64,000 bases of DNA from CADCUY01 sp964242735 (GTDB lineage: Bacteria > Actinomycetota > Actinomycetes > Actinomycetales > Quadrisphaeraceae). This document shows positions 16,796 through 25,605 of the stretch, one piece after another (the first letter of the stretch is position 1; each line of letters begins with the position of its first letter). Made by a program: the position numbers and the translations under genes. The stretch lies in assembly GCA_964242735.1 (NCBI GenBank), contig CAXTAK010000011.1, forward strand, positions 54,541 to 118,540, given 5' to 3'. The notes under the pieces were generated by a model, which saw only the letters and a list, made by a program, of their open reading frames with translations, made no database searches and was not told where the DNA came from.

Positions 16796-17197
16796 GTGCT
16801 TCCCCGCGCACCGGCAGCTGCCGACGGTGAGGGCGTGCGCCACGTCGCCGCGGTGGGGCGGGAGGGCGCCGAGGCCCTGGTGCACCAGGGCGCCGAGGCC
16901 CTGGAGGGCCACGACGCCCAGGGAGGGGCGGCGCAGGACGCGAGCGGACCGACGTCAGCGCCGGGCCACGCCCTGACCGATCGCCAGCTCGCCGTCCTGG
17001 CCCTGGAGGGCCGGCGCTACCGCCGCCAGGGCGCGAAGGAGCAGGCCGTGCGCGACGAGCTGGGGCTCAGCGCCACCCGCTACTACCAGGTGCTGAACGC
17101 CCTCCTCGACGACCCGGCGGCCCTGGCCCTGGAGCCGGTGCTGGTCAACCGCCTGCGGCGCCTGCGCGAGCAGCGCACCTCCGACGCGCCGACCTGA
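16796..17197 (+). CDS. DUF3263 domain protein
   Basis: 133 residues. The C-terminal 75 residues match DUF3263: LTDRQLAVLALEGRRYRR followed by a helix-turn-helix-like segment ending in LGLSATRYYQVLNALLDDP and the RLRRLREQR tail. Such proteins are small DNA-binding-like proteins of unknown role in actinobacteria. The N-terminal 58 residues are a low-complexity extension containing a direct repeat (GAEALVHQ/GAEALEGH). That makes this protein longer than usual, but the leaderless promoter geometry supports GTG 16796. It is followed by a LytR_C protein, as in many actinobacterial genomes. Confidence 0.82.
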   Translation: MLPRAPAAADGEGVRHVAAVGREGAEALVHQGAEALEGHDAQGGAAQDASGPTSAPGHALTDRQLAVLALEGRRYRRQGAKEQAVRDELGLSATRYYQVLNALLDDPAALALEPVLVNRLRRLREQRTSDAPT

Positions 17198-17252
17198 GGG
17201 CTTCGGGTGAAATCCGCGGGCCGGAGCGCGCGGGCCCCTATCGTTGCCCGGC

Positions 17253-18047
17253 GTGACCTCACTGCGGACGCGCGACGAGGTGGCACCCGTGCGGGCGCGC
17301 CGCGGGGCTCACCGCCCTGCCCCGAAGCCCCTGGCGGGGCTGGTGCCCGTGGCGCTGGTGCCCGCGGCGGTCGGGGTCCTGGTCCTCGCCGTCGCCCTGT
17401 TCGCCGGCCTCGCCGCCCCGGGTGCCGCGCGGTCGACCACCAGCGCCGTCCCGGCCGCCGCCGTCACCACCGCGCCCTCCAGCGACGCGACTGCCCCGGC
17501 GCCCGAGGACACCGGGGCTGCGACGTCCCCCGCCCCCGCCGCACCGGGCACCACCGAGCCCGGCGCCGACGGCACACCGGCCGTGAGCTCACCGTCGGAG
17601 GGTCCGGGCGCGCAGGGCTCCGGCTCGCAGGACCCGGACGGCACGAGCGCCTCCGACGGCTCACCGAGCACCACCGGCCCCGCGGCGACCCCCGGCCCCT
17701 CGCCGTCGGCGTCCGCGCGCCAGCAGACCCCGCCACCCCCGCCGGACGAGCCCGCGGCCGCGGCGGACACCGACGTCCCCGTCGTCGTCCTCAACGCCAC
17801 CCGCACGCAGGGGCTCGCGGCGTCCACCGCCGCCGCCCTCGCCCGCGACGGGTGGACGGTGGCGAGCACGGGCAACCAGCGCCGTGGTGCGTCGGGGGCG
17901 ACCACCGTCCGCTACCCGGACGCCGACCTCGAGGCCACCGCCGAGGCGGTCGCCGACAGCCTCGGCGGGGACGTCGAGGTGGTGCTCGACGAGGACGCGC
18001 AGAGCCGCTCGGTCACAGTGGTGGCGGGAGCCGACCAGACCGGGTGA
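17253..18047 (+). CDS. membrane-anchored LytR C-terminal domain protein
   Basis: About 264 residues from GTG 17253. A short cytoplasmic part (RARRGAHRPAPK) is followed by one transmembrane helix (LVPVALVPAAVGVLVLAVAL). Next is a 120-residue Ala/Thr/Pro/Ser-rich extracytoplasmic linker. The LytR_C domain starts at VPVVVLNATRTQGLA and continues through AALARDGWTVASTGN and LEATAEAVADSLGGDVEVVL. The domain is found with or without an LCP phosphotransferase; no LCP domain is present here. Likely acts at the cell wall. A TATCGT element stands 8 nt before the GTG. It ends at a strong hairpin before the groEL operator region. Confidence 0.85.
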   Translation: MTSLRTRDEVAPVRARRGAHRPAPKPLAGLVPVALVPAAVGVLVLAVALFAGLAAPGAARSTTSAVPAAAVTTAPSSDATAPAPEDTGAATSPAPAAPGTTEPGADGTPAVSSPSEGPGAQGSGSQDPDGTSASDGSPSTTGPAATPGPSPSASARQQTPPPPPDEPAAAADTDVPVVVLNATRTQGLAASTAAALARDGWTVASTGNQRRGASGATTVRYPDADLEATAEAVADSLGGDVEVVLDEDAQSRSVTVVAGADQTG

Positions 18048-18058
18048 GGGCCGGGCCG

Positions 18059-18090
18059 ACGGGGGTGGCGCTGCGTCGCGCCACCCCCGT
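18059..18090 (+). terminator. intrinsic terminator of the LytR_C gene
   Basis: 13-bp perfect stem (18059-18071 with 18078-18090), 6-nt loop, followed by GTTTG. It lies 12 nt after the stop and just before the groEL operators. Confidence 0.75.
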
Positions 18091-18091
18091 G

Positions 18092-18118
18092 TTTGCACTC
18101 AGGCACGCCGAGTGCCAG
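18092..18118 (+). promoter_or_regulatory. CIRCE element 1 (HrcA operator)
   Basis: TTTGCACTC, nine bases, GAGTGCCAG. It matches the CIRCE consensus half-sites (TTAGCACTC-N9-GAGTGCTAA) with few changes. It overlaps a possible -35 (TTGCAC) with CAGTCT 17 bp downstream. HrcA repression of groEL is established for this operator type. Confidence 0.88.
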
Positions 18119-18125
18119 TCTTGGC

Positions 18126-18152
18126 CTGGCACTCGTCACGGGCGAGTGCCAG
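18126..18152 (+). promoter_or_regulatory. CIRCE element 2 (HrcA operator)
   Basis: CTGGCACTC, nine bases, GAGTGCCAG: a perfect 9-bp inverted repeat beginning 34 bp after the start of the first. Two tandem operators suggest tight or cooperative HrcA repression of the downstream groEL. Confidence 0.88.
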
Positions 18153-18304
18153 CTGACCTCGGGAGCGCCGCTCCCCGGTCGGCTCGGTGAGCCGGCCGTG
18201 CGGGTGCCCCTGGGCCCTCGTGCGACGGGCGTCCGTCGCGGGCACCGGGCCGGCCACCGCACCACGACACCCCAGTCACCCAGCCACCCGGAGGAAACCC
18301 CACC

Positions 18305-19939
<1,635 letters not shown>

Positions 19940-19986
19940 GTCCCGCGCCGCCCGGCGCGACGACGCGGGCGGCACAGCAGTGGTGA

Positions 19987-20020
19987 CGAGGGCGGCACTC
20001 CCCAGGGGGTGCCGCCCTCG
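19987..20020 (+). terminator. intrinsic terminator of groL
   Basis: 12-bp G/C-rich stem (19987-19998 with 20009-20020) starting 47 nt after the stop; no T-run. Confidence 0.7.
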
Positions 20021-20056
20021 CGGCGTCCCAGGCTGCCCGCCCCGCCCGCCCGAGAC

Positions 20057-20119
20057 CGCAGTTGTGGCGGCAACTGCACCTGAGGGAGCGCGGGGACTGC
20101 AGTTGCCACCACAACTGCG
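20057..20119 (+). promoter_or_regulatory. pair of palindromic operator-like sites
   Basis: GCAGTTG-N6-CAACTGC occurs at 20058-20077 and again at 20099-20118, so repeat starts are 41 bp apart (about four helical turns). The two 22-bp arms are also near-perfect inverted copies of each other, with one mismatch. They lie between the groL terminator and the leaderless promoter at 20168, so they may be binding sites for a dimeric repressor of the molybdenum-cofactor genes. The regulator is unknown. Confidence 0.55.
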
Positions 20120-20167
20120 CGCAGGGGCTGGGGGCACTGATGCAACAGCACCGGCTCGGGGCGCACG

Positions 20168-20173
20168 TACCCT
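20168..20173 (+). promoter_or_regulatory. leaderless -10 box (TACCCT)
   Basis: TACCCT, six bases, GTG 20180. No Shine-Dalgarno precedes the start. Confidence 0.5.
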
Positions 20174-20179
20174 GCCGCG

Positions 20180-21163
20180 GTGGCGGTGCTGGTCGACGAG
20201 GCGCGGTGGCCCGCGCACGGGCTGCGGTGGGCGCACCTGGTCTCCGACACCTCCCTCGCCGAGCTGCACGCCTTCGCCCGCGCCGCCGGGCTCGCGCCGC
20301 GCAGCTTCGACCACGACCACTACGACGTCCCCGGTTCCGTGGTGCCCGCGCTCGTCGCGGCGGGGGCGCAGCCCGTCGGGTCGCGTGAGCTCGTGCGCCG
20401 CCTGGTCGCCTCGGGCCTGCGGGTGCCCCGCCGCGACCGCACCGCCCCCACCCGCCCCCCGACCTCGGGGGTGGTGGGCGTGCTGCTCGCCGCCGGCGCC
20501 GGGACGCGCTTCGGCGGCCCCAAGGCCCTCGCCCGCAGCGACGACGGGACGCCGTGGGTCCTCGACCGCGTCCGCGCCCTGCGCGAGGGTGGCTGCTCGG
20601 CCGTGCTGGTCGTCCTGGGAGCGGACGCCGACCGCGCCCGGGCGCTGCTCCACGGGGACGCCGGCGGTGGCGGTGACGCGGCCGGTGACGCGGGCGGTGG
20701 CGGTGACGCCGGCCGTGGCGGTGACGCCGGCCGTGGCGGTGACGCGGCCGGTGATGCGGGCCGTGGCGGGGGTGGCAGCGGTGTGGTCGTGGTGGTGGCC
20801 CGGGACTGGTCGCGGGGGATGAGCGCCTCGCTGCAGGAGGGCCTGCGCGCTGCGCTGCACCTCGATCCCCCGCCGCTGGCGGCGCTCGTCGCGCTGGTCG
20901 ACGTCCCAGGGCTGACGTCGTCAGCGGTGGCGCGCCTGACCGACCTGGCGCTCGACGAGGACGTGCTCGCCCGCGCCAGCTACCAGGGCCGGGCCGGCCA
21001 CCCGGTGCTGCTCGGACGCCACCACTGGGCCGCTGCGGGGGCCGCGGCCACCGGCGACCGCGGCGCGGGCAGCTACCTGAAGGCCCGGGGCGCCGTCCTC
21101 GTGGAGTGCTCCGACGTCGCGGACGGCTCCGACGTCGACATCCCGCCTACCCTGGTGCGGTGA
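20180..21163 (+). CDS. fusion of DUF4031 and MobA-like nucleotidyltransferase domain
   Basis: 327 residues. Residues 1-80 match DUF4031 (VLVDEARWPAHGLRWAHLVSD, then FDHDHYDVPG). Residues 97-320 are a MobA/MocA-like NTP transferase with the glycine-rich GVLLAAGAGTRFGGPKAL signature and ALVALVDVPGL. This half resembles MocA/MobA enzymes that add CMP or GMP to molybdopterin. Between them lies a Gly/Asp/Ala-rich insertion (residues about 160-200) encoded by an in-frame minisatellite. GTG 20180 is chosen from the TACCCT box 6 nt before it. The stop overlaps moaE by 4 nt. Function in Mo-cofactor maturation is inferred from the domain and neighbours. Confidence 0.82.
   Translation: MAVLVDEARWPAHGLRWAHLVSDTSLAELHAFARAAGLAPRSFDHDHYDVPGSVVPALVAAGAQPVGSRELVRRLVASGLRVPRRDRTAPTRPPTSGVVGVLLAAGAGTRFGGPKALARSDDGTPWVLDRVRALREGGCSAVLVVLGADADRARALLHGDAGGGGDAAGDAGGGGDAGRGGDAGRGGDAAGDAGRGGGGSGVVVVVARDWSRGMSASLQEGLRAALHLDPPPLAALVALVDVPGLTSSAVARLTDLALDEDVLARASYQGRAGHPVLLGRHHWAAAGAAATGDRGAGSYLKARGAVLVECSDVADGSDVDIPPTLVR
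20657..20778 (+). repeat. in-frame GC-rich minisatellite in the MobA-like gene
   Basis: Irregular 15/18-bp units built on GGCGGTGACGC encode repeated GGDA/GRGGDAG motifs. It sits between a beta strand (AVLVVLGAD) and VVVVVARDW of the nucleotidyltransferase fold, so it is presumably a surface loop. Confidence 0.8.
21148..21153 (+). promoter_or_regulatory. possible internal leaderless promoter of moaE (TACCCT)
   Basis: TACCCT, six bases, GTG 21160. It lies inside the last codons of the upstream gene, so moaE could be made both by coupling and from its own leaderless transcript. Confidence 0.4.
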
Positions 21164-21681
21164 CCGCCCCACCCACCGACGCGAGCACGCTCGACGCCCT
21201 CGGCCAGCGCACGGGTGAGGTGACCGCCGCCGCTGACGCGAGCAGGCTCGACGCGCCCGGCCAGCGCGTGGTGGTGGCCGTCGTCACCGATGAGGCCCTC
21301 GACGTCCCGGCCCACGCCGCCGCCGTAGCCGACCGCTCCGCCGGTGCCACGGTCACCTTCTCCGGGGTCGTCCGCGACCACGACGGCGGGCGCGGCGTGG
21401 AGCACCTGACCTACGTCGGGCACCCGAGCGCGCAGCGCGTCCTCACCGAGGTGGCCGCCCAGGTCGCCGCCGCCCACCCGGTGGACGCCGTCGCCGTCTC
21501 CCACCGGCTGGGTGACCTGGCGGTGGGGGACGTCGCGCTGGCGGTCGCGGTGAGCGCCGCGCACCGCGCCGAGGCCTTCACCGCGGCCGCCGCCCTGGTC
21601 GACGAGGTCAAGGCCCGCCTGCCGGTCTGGAAGCGGCAGGTGCTCACCGGAGGCGGTCAGGAGTGGGTGGCCTGCCCCTGA
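21160..21681 (+). CDS. moaE: molybdopterin synthase catalytic subunit MoaE
   Basis: 173 residues; the large subunit of molybdopterin synthase, which with thiocarboxylated MoaD converts precursor Z (cPMP) to molybdopterin. The N-terminal 40 residues are a poorly conserved extension containing a repeat (ASTLDALGQRTGEVTAAADAS). The core has GATVTFSGVVRDHDGG, LTYVGHPSAQRVL, VAVSHRLGDLAVGD and the C-terminal VDEVKARLPVWKRQ with the active-site lysines. GTG 21160 overlaps the previous stop (GTGA). Its partner moaD lies about 1.6 kb away on the other strand. Confidence 0.92.
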   Translation: MTAPPTDASTLDALGQRTGEVTAAADASRLDAPGQRVVVAVVTDEALDVPAHAAAVADRSAGATVTFSGVVRDHDGGRGVEHLTYVGHPSAQRVLTEVAAQVAAAHPVDAVAVSHRLGDLAVGDVALAVAVSAAHRAEAFTAAAALVDEVKARLPVWKRQVLTGGGQEWVACP

Positions 21682-21791
21682 TCCGCTGCCCCGTCCCAGG
21701 GCCGCGCCGCCAGAGGTCCGACGTCGAACACCCGCCGTAGGCTCGGGCGCCGGCCTGGTCCCGGGCCGTGCGGGGTGGACGGGGGAAGCGC

Positions 21792-22622
21792 GTGCTCGGG
21801 CACACGCACGCCATGTCGGGCCTGGCGGCCGGCGCAGCGACGCTGCCGCTGGCCCCGGTGCAGGGCCCGCTGGAGCAGCTGGCCTGGGTGGCCGCCTGGG
21901 GCGGGTTCGCGCTGCTGCCCGACCTCGACCAGGGGGGCCTGCACTGGCGCGGGCCGATGCCGCGGCTGTCGGGCTCGACGGTGGCCCGCATGTGGGGGCC
22001 GGTGACGACGGCCCTCGCCTCCGGTGTCGCGGTGATCGCGCGCGGCCACCGCAACGGCACCCACGACGTCCTGCTCGCACCCCTGGTGCTCGGTGTGCTG
22101 GCAGCACTGGCTGGGCGGTACCCCTGGACCTCCCTGGTGCTCATGGCCCTCGCGATCGGTCTGGCACTGCAGGCCTGCCACGTGGTGCTCCCCGGCAGGA
22201 TCGAGCGGAGCGTCGTGGGGAACCTGCTGCTGTCCTTCGCTGGTGCGTGGTGGTCGACGCGCACCGGCGAGGTGGCCCTGGAGTGGTTGCCGTGGGCGGT
22301 GGCGGGTGGGGTGATCACCCACATCGTCGGCGACTGGCTGACCGTCGGTGGTGTGCCGGTGCCGCTGACGTGGATCAGGGGCCGCCCACGGCGCGTCTCC
22401 GCACGGCTGTTCCGCACCGGTGCGGCGGTGGAGGGCCTGCTGGCCGGCGCCTTCGCCGCCACAGCGGTGGTCCTGCTGGCCGCCGCGCCGCTGCTGGGCG
22501 GCGCGGTGGCGACAGCCGTCACGGACCTGGCCCGGGGTGGCGACCAGGGGCTCCGGGAGTCCGCGGGCAGCACGTCGGGGGATCGGGCGGCACGTGGCTC
22601 CGCAGCTCTGTCACTCCGCTAG
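21792..22622 (+). CDS. YdjM-like (DUF457) metal-dependent hydrolase family membrane protein
   Basis: About 276 residues from GTG 21792 (GTG 21768 is possible). The N-terminal LGHTHAMSGLAAGAA and LPDLDQGG give the histidine/aspartate signature of the YdjM/DUF457 membrane family. Later HRNGTHDVLLAP and ITHIVGDWLTVGG add more conserved His/Asp. At least five hydrophobic helices are visible. E. coli YdjM is LexA-controlled, but no LexA box is obvious here. The location between moaE and moaA is probably incidental. The tail after residue 250 is polar and low-complexity. Confidence 0.8.
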   Translation: MLGHTHAMSGLAAGAATLPLAPVQGPLEQLAWVAAWGGFALLPDLDQGGLHWRGPMPRLSGSTVARMWGPVTTALASGVAVIARGHRNGTHDVLLAPLVLGVLAALAGRYPWTSLVLMALAIGLALQACHVVLPGRIERSVVGNLLLSFAGAWWSTRTGEVALEWLPWAVAGGVITHIVGDWLTVGGVPVPLTWIRGRPRRVSARLFRTGAAVEGLLAGAFAATAVVLLAAAPLLGGAVATAVTDLARGGDQGLRESAGSTSGDRAARGSAALSLR

Positions 22623-22737
22623 CACGGACTCACAGGCGGCGCGAGGACCTCGACGACCGGCGTGTCGCAAACTTCCCACCAGCCCCACCAGCCACTGTTG
22701 CCGCACTGGCACCGGCCAGTCCGAAGGGGAGGACGAC

Positions 22738-23277
22738 ATGATCACGACCGTCGCGATGGGCCTGGACCTGGTGCTGCGCCATCCGGGACTGCGAGTCCCC
22801 ACCGAGACCCTGGGGCTGCTGCTCGCCGCGGTCTGCGGCGCATGCTCCCTCGCACTCGTCGCCCGCTCCGACGCCGCACCGGCGACCGCGGCCCCGGGGC
22901 GGGCACCCCTCACCCCGCCCGCCGCTCGACGCGCCGCGCCGTCCGCAACCCCGCGCAGTGCCGTGCCCATCGCTCCGCCCACGGCGTCGTCCACCACGTG
23001 GTCCGCCGCTCCGCGCACGGCGCAGGTCACCACCCGGTCCGCGGCCCCGCGCACCGCCGTGAGCACCGTCTCGCCCACCGCCTGGTCCGCCGCACCGCGC
23101 ACCGCCGTGCCCGCCGCCTCGCCGGTCCTGCGGCCACCGGCGACCCCTGCTGCCGCCCACGGGAGCGTGACACCCACCCCCGGAGGCGCTCCCGCGACCG
23201 CCACCCAGCGGACCACGCCCGTGGGACGCCGGACCCCCGGCGCGACCCCCCGGTCGGCGCGGCGGGCTGCGGACTGC
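22738..23277 (+). CDS. repetitive Ala/Pro/Thr-rich membrane-anchored protein; no clear stop
   Basis: ATG 22738 follows GGGGAGG at about 6 nt. An N-terminal transmembrane or signal helix (LGLLLAAVCGACSLALVA, residues 27-44) precedes a Pro/Ala/Thr-rich region. That region carries three diverged copies of WSAAPRTAV-like repeats (residues about 82-125). Third positions stay G/C-rich up to the moaD stop codon at 23278. The frame then stays open in antisense to moaD and moaA until 25146, so the true end is unclear. A one-base shift near 23270 would end it at 23312. No family assigned; probably a cell-envelope protein. Confidence 0.5.
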
Positions 23278-23634
23278 TCAGCCGCCGGCGAAGGGAGGCA
23301 GCACGTCGATGAGCGCCCCGCCGCGCAGCGCGGTGGCCGCGCCCGCGACGGGGTCGACCGCCACCTCGTCGACCAGGGTGCTCGCCACGTCCAGCACCGC
23401 GTCCAGCGGTGGGTGGAGGGCGCGCAGGCGGTTCACCAGGGCGCCGAGCGTCGGCTCGTCCTCGAGGAGCACGACCTCCTCGTCGAGGCCCGCAGCCGCC
23501 GCCGCGCCCGCGAAGAAGCGCACGCGGACCTCGACGGGACCACGGGATCCCGCCGTCGCAGCGCCGGACCGCGACCCAGCGAGCGCAGCACCGCCGCCGC
23601 GCAGCGCCTCCTGGCTGGTCTGCGCCTCCTCCAC
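23278..23634 (-). CDS. moaD: molybdopterin synthase sulfur-carrier subunit MoaD
   Basis: 118 residues with a ubiquitin-like MoaD/ThiS fold. VEVRVRFFAGAAAAAGLDEE begins the domain at about residue 34, and the C-terminus ends DVLPPFAGG, the di-glycine that is thiocarboxylated. The N-terminal 30 residues are an unusual Ala/Gly/Ser extension; a later start is possible, but no ribosome-binding site decides. It starts 3 nt after moaA on the same strand, so the two form an operon. It supplies sulfur to MoaE. Confidence 0.88.
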   Translation of the reverse strand: MEEAQTSQEALRGGGAALAGSRSGAATAGSRGPVEVRVRFFAGAAAAAGLDEEVVLLEDEPTLGALVNRLRALHPPLDAVLDVASTLVDEVAVDPVAGAATALRGGALIDVLPPFAGG

Positions 23635-23637
23635 GAG

Positions 23638-24771
23638 TCAGCCGCCGATGGCCGACATGGGCCGGTCGGGTCGCGCGAAGCCAGCACCGGCGAGGTCGTC
23701 GAGGCCGTGCCCGGCGCGCTTGCCCCACATCACCGCGCGCCAGGCGTCAGCGATCTCCACGTCGCTCGCCCCACCGCGCAGGACCGCCCGCAGGTCGTGC
23801 CCGCTGGGGGAGAAGAGGCAGTCGCGCACCTGTCCGTCGGCGGTCAGGCGCGTGCGGTCGCACACGGCGCAGAACGGGCGGGTCACCGACCCGATGATGC
23901 CGACCGTGCCCGTGCGCACCGTGGGCACCGGCGCGTCGTCGTGCCACCTCACGTCCCACTCCTGGGCGGGGGCCGACCCGCGCTGAGCAGGATGCTGCTC
24001 CTGGAGCTCGAGCGCGCCTGGCGCGAAGTCCCCCGTGATGCGCTCCAACACCTCCGCGACGTCGATCATCGAGCTGCGGTCCCAGGCCCCGTGGGGCTCC
24101 AGCGGCATCTGCTCGATGAAGCGCAGCGCGTACCCCTCGCGCAGGGACCACCGCACCAGGGCCCCAGCCTCGTCGTCGTTGACCCCCCGCAGCAGCACCG
24201 CGTTCACCTTCACCGGGCCCAGGCCGGCGGTCCTCGCCGCCCGCAGACCCGCCAGGACGTCGCTGTGGCGGTCGCGGTGGGTGATGGCCGCGAACCGCTC
24301 GGGGCGCAGCGTGTCGAGGGAGACGTTGACCCGGCGCAGACCGGCGGCGACCAGGGCGTGCGCCCGACGCTCCAGGCCGAGCGCGTTGGTCGTCAGCGAG
24401 GTCTCGGGAGGGTCGCCGTCGGCGGTGCGCAGGGCGGTGGTGGCCGCCACGATGCCCTCCAGCCCGCGACGCAGCAGGGGTTCGCCCCCGGTGAAGCGCA
24501 CCTCGGTCACGCCCAGGTGCTCCACCGCCACGGTCACCAGCCGCACCACCTCCTCGTCGGTGAGCAGCTGCGGGGACGGCAGCCAGTCGAGCCCCTCCTC
24601 GGGCATGCAGTAGGAGCAGCGCAGGTTGCAGCGGTCGGTCAGCGACACCCGCAGGTCGGTGGCCGTGCGCCCGAAGCCATCGGTCAGACCCCGACCCGCG
24701 GGCCGGTCGTCGGGCAGGCGCACCACCGTGGTGGAGGCGCGGTGACGCGGCAGGCCGAGCTGGACAGTCAC
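23638..24771 (-). CDS. moaA: GTP 3',8-cyclase MoaA
   Basis: 377 residues. Radical-SAM enzyme that starts molybdenum-cofactor synthesis from GTP. The N-terminal 4Fe-4S motif is CNLRCSYC (CX3CX2C) at about residue 48. FTGGEPLLR binds SAM, and the second cluster is bound by CAVCDRTRLTADGQVRDC. The C-terminus ends in GG, as MoaA requires. GTG 24771 has no Shine-Dalgarno but TAGCAT stands exactly 6 nt before it, a leaderless arrangement. It heads the moaA-moaD unit. Confidence 0.96.
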   Translation of the reverse strand: MTVQLGLPRHRASTTVVRLPDDRPAGRGLTDGFGRTATDLRVSLTDRCNLRCSYCMPEEGLDWLPSPQLLTDEEVVRLVTVAVEHLGVTEVRFTGGEPLLRRGLEGIVAATTALRTADGDPPETSLTTNALGLERRAHALVAAGLRRVNVSLDTLRPERFAAITHRDRHSDVLAGLRAARTAGLGPVKVNAVLLRGVNDDEAGALVRWSLREGYALRFIEQMPLEPHGAWDRSSMIDVAEVLERITGDFAPGALELQEQHPAQRGSAPAQEWDVRWHDDAPVPTVRTGTVGIIGSVTRPFCAVCDRTRLTADGQVRDCLFSPSGHDLRAVLRGGASDVEIADAWRAVMWGKRAGHGLDDLAGAGFARPDRPMSAIGG

Positions 24772-24777
24772 ACGGCG

Positions 24778-24783
24778 ATGCTA
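24778..24783 (-). promoter_or_regulatory. leaderless -10 box of moaA
   Basis: TAGCAT on the minus strand, six bases, GTG start. Confidence 0.5.
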
Positions 24784-25154
24784 CGGGGGGTCGCCGCGCT
24801 CCGGGCCGCCGGCAGGGGAGCTCGAGCCCGCGACACCGGGCCGGGTGACCGGCAACGGCTCCGGGCCCTGGCGAGAGGCGCTCCGCCAGCCGTGGCTCGC
24901 GCCGTCCGCCCGGCCCCGGAGCGCCACCGGTGCGCTGGACCCGTGCGGGTGGTCCCGTCGGCGGCACCACGGCTCCGGCGGCCCAGCGGCGCGCCTCCAC
25001 CACTGCCCTCTGGGAGCGTGCGGTCCAGCGGCGCCGGTGACGACGGGTCGGTGCGGTGGCAGATCGGTGCGGCGGCAGGCCGACGTGGCGACCGCCGCCG
25101 CGGTCGGCGCCAGGCGGACCGCTCCCGCCGGTGGCGGGGGTCCTGACCGGTGGG
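24784..25154. other. 370-bp stretch without a supported gene
   Basis: It lies between the moaA start and the WXG100 stop. No frame combines a plausible start with consistent G/C third positions. A short CCCGCC-GGT-GGCGGG hairpin lies near 25125-25140. The rest is presumably the moaA upstream region and the 3' region of the WXG100 gene. Confidence 0.6.
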
Positions 25155-25445
25155 TCAGCGGCTGAACATGCGCACCGCGCCCTGCTCGACCTCCGCGTAG
25201 GACTGACCGGCCGTGGCCAGCGCCCGGTTGATCTCCTCCAGCGAGGCCCGCACCCGCTCCTGCGTGGAGCGCCAGTCGCCGACCACGCCCTGGAACGACG
25301 ACGCCGCCTGACCCTGCCAGCTGCCCTGCAGGTCGAGCAGGAGCCGCATCATCCGGTCCACCTCGGAGGTGATGGAGACGATGGATCCCTGCACGGCGCT
25401 GGACGCCGAGGCCACCTGCGCGCTGTCGACCTGGAAACGGCTCAT
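25155..25445 (-). CDS. WXG100 family protein (Esx-like)
   Basis: 96 residues, the usual family size. Two helices are separated by the WXG turn in LQGSWQGQAASSFQ at about residue 43, and the C-terminal helix ends in YAEVEQGAVRMFSR. These proteins form helical hairpin dimers and are substrates or partners of type VII (ESX) secretion. No ESX ATPase or membrane component is in this window, so it is an orphan here. ATG 25445 has GAGGAG 6 nt before it. It lies downstream of a two-component system on the same strand, 160 bp away. Confidence 0.88.
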   Translation of the reverse strand: MSRFQVDSAQVASASSAVQGSIVSITSEVDRMMRLLLDLQGSWQGQAASSFQGVVGDWRSTQERVRASLEEINRALATAGQSYAEVEQGAVRMFSR

Positions 25446-25605
25446 GACGGCTCCTCTCGCGCCGGGGGGGTCGGTGACCCGGGGAGGCCGGTGCGCTGAG
25501 GCCGACGCTAGGGCCGTGAGCGGTCGAGGCCCGGCCGTCGTCCGGGGCCTGTGGACGACGGTGGCCCTGTGGGCGACGGCCGGCCTGTGGACGACGTCGC
25601 GCCCC

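Noticed and set aside
20057..20119. Inverted repeat as a second groL terminator
   Set aside because: groL already has a hairpin at 19987-20020, and each arm is itself a dyad with N6 spacing, which fits an operator pair better.
22611..23216. Leftward frame with VRGAADxVV repeats
   Set aside because: It is the reverse of the repetitive rightward ORF at 22738, which has the better start signal and membrane helix.
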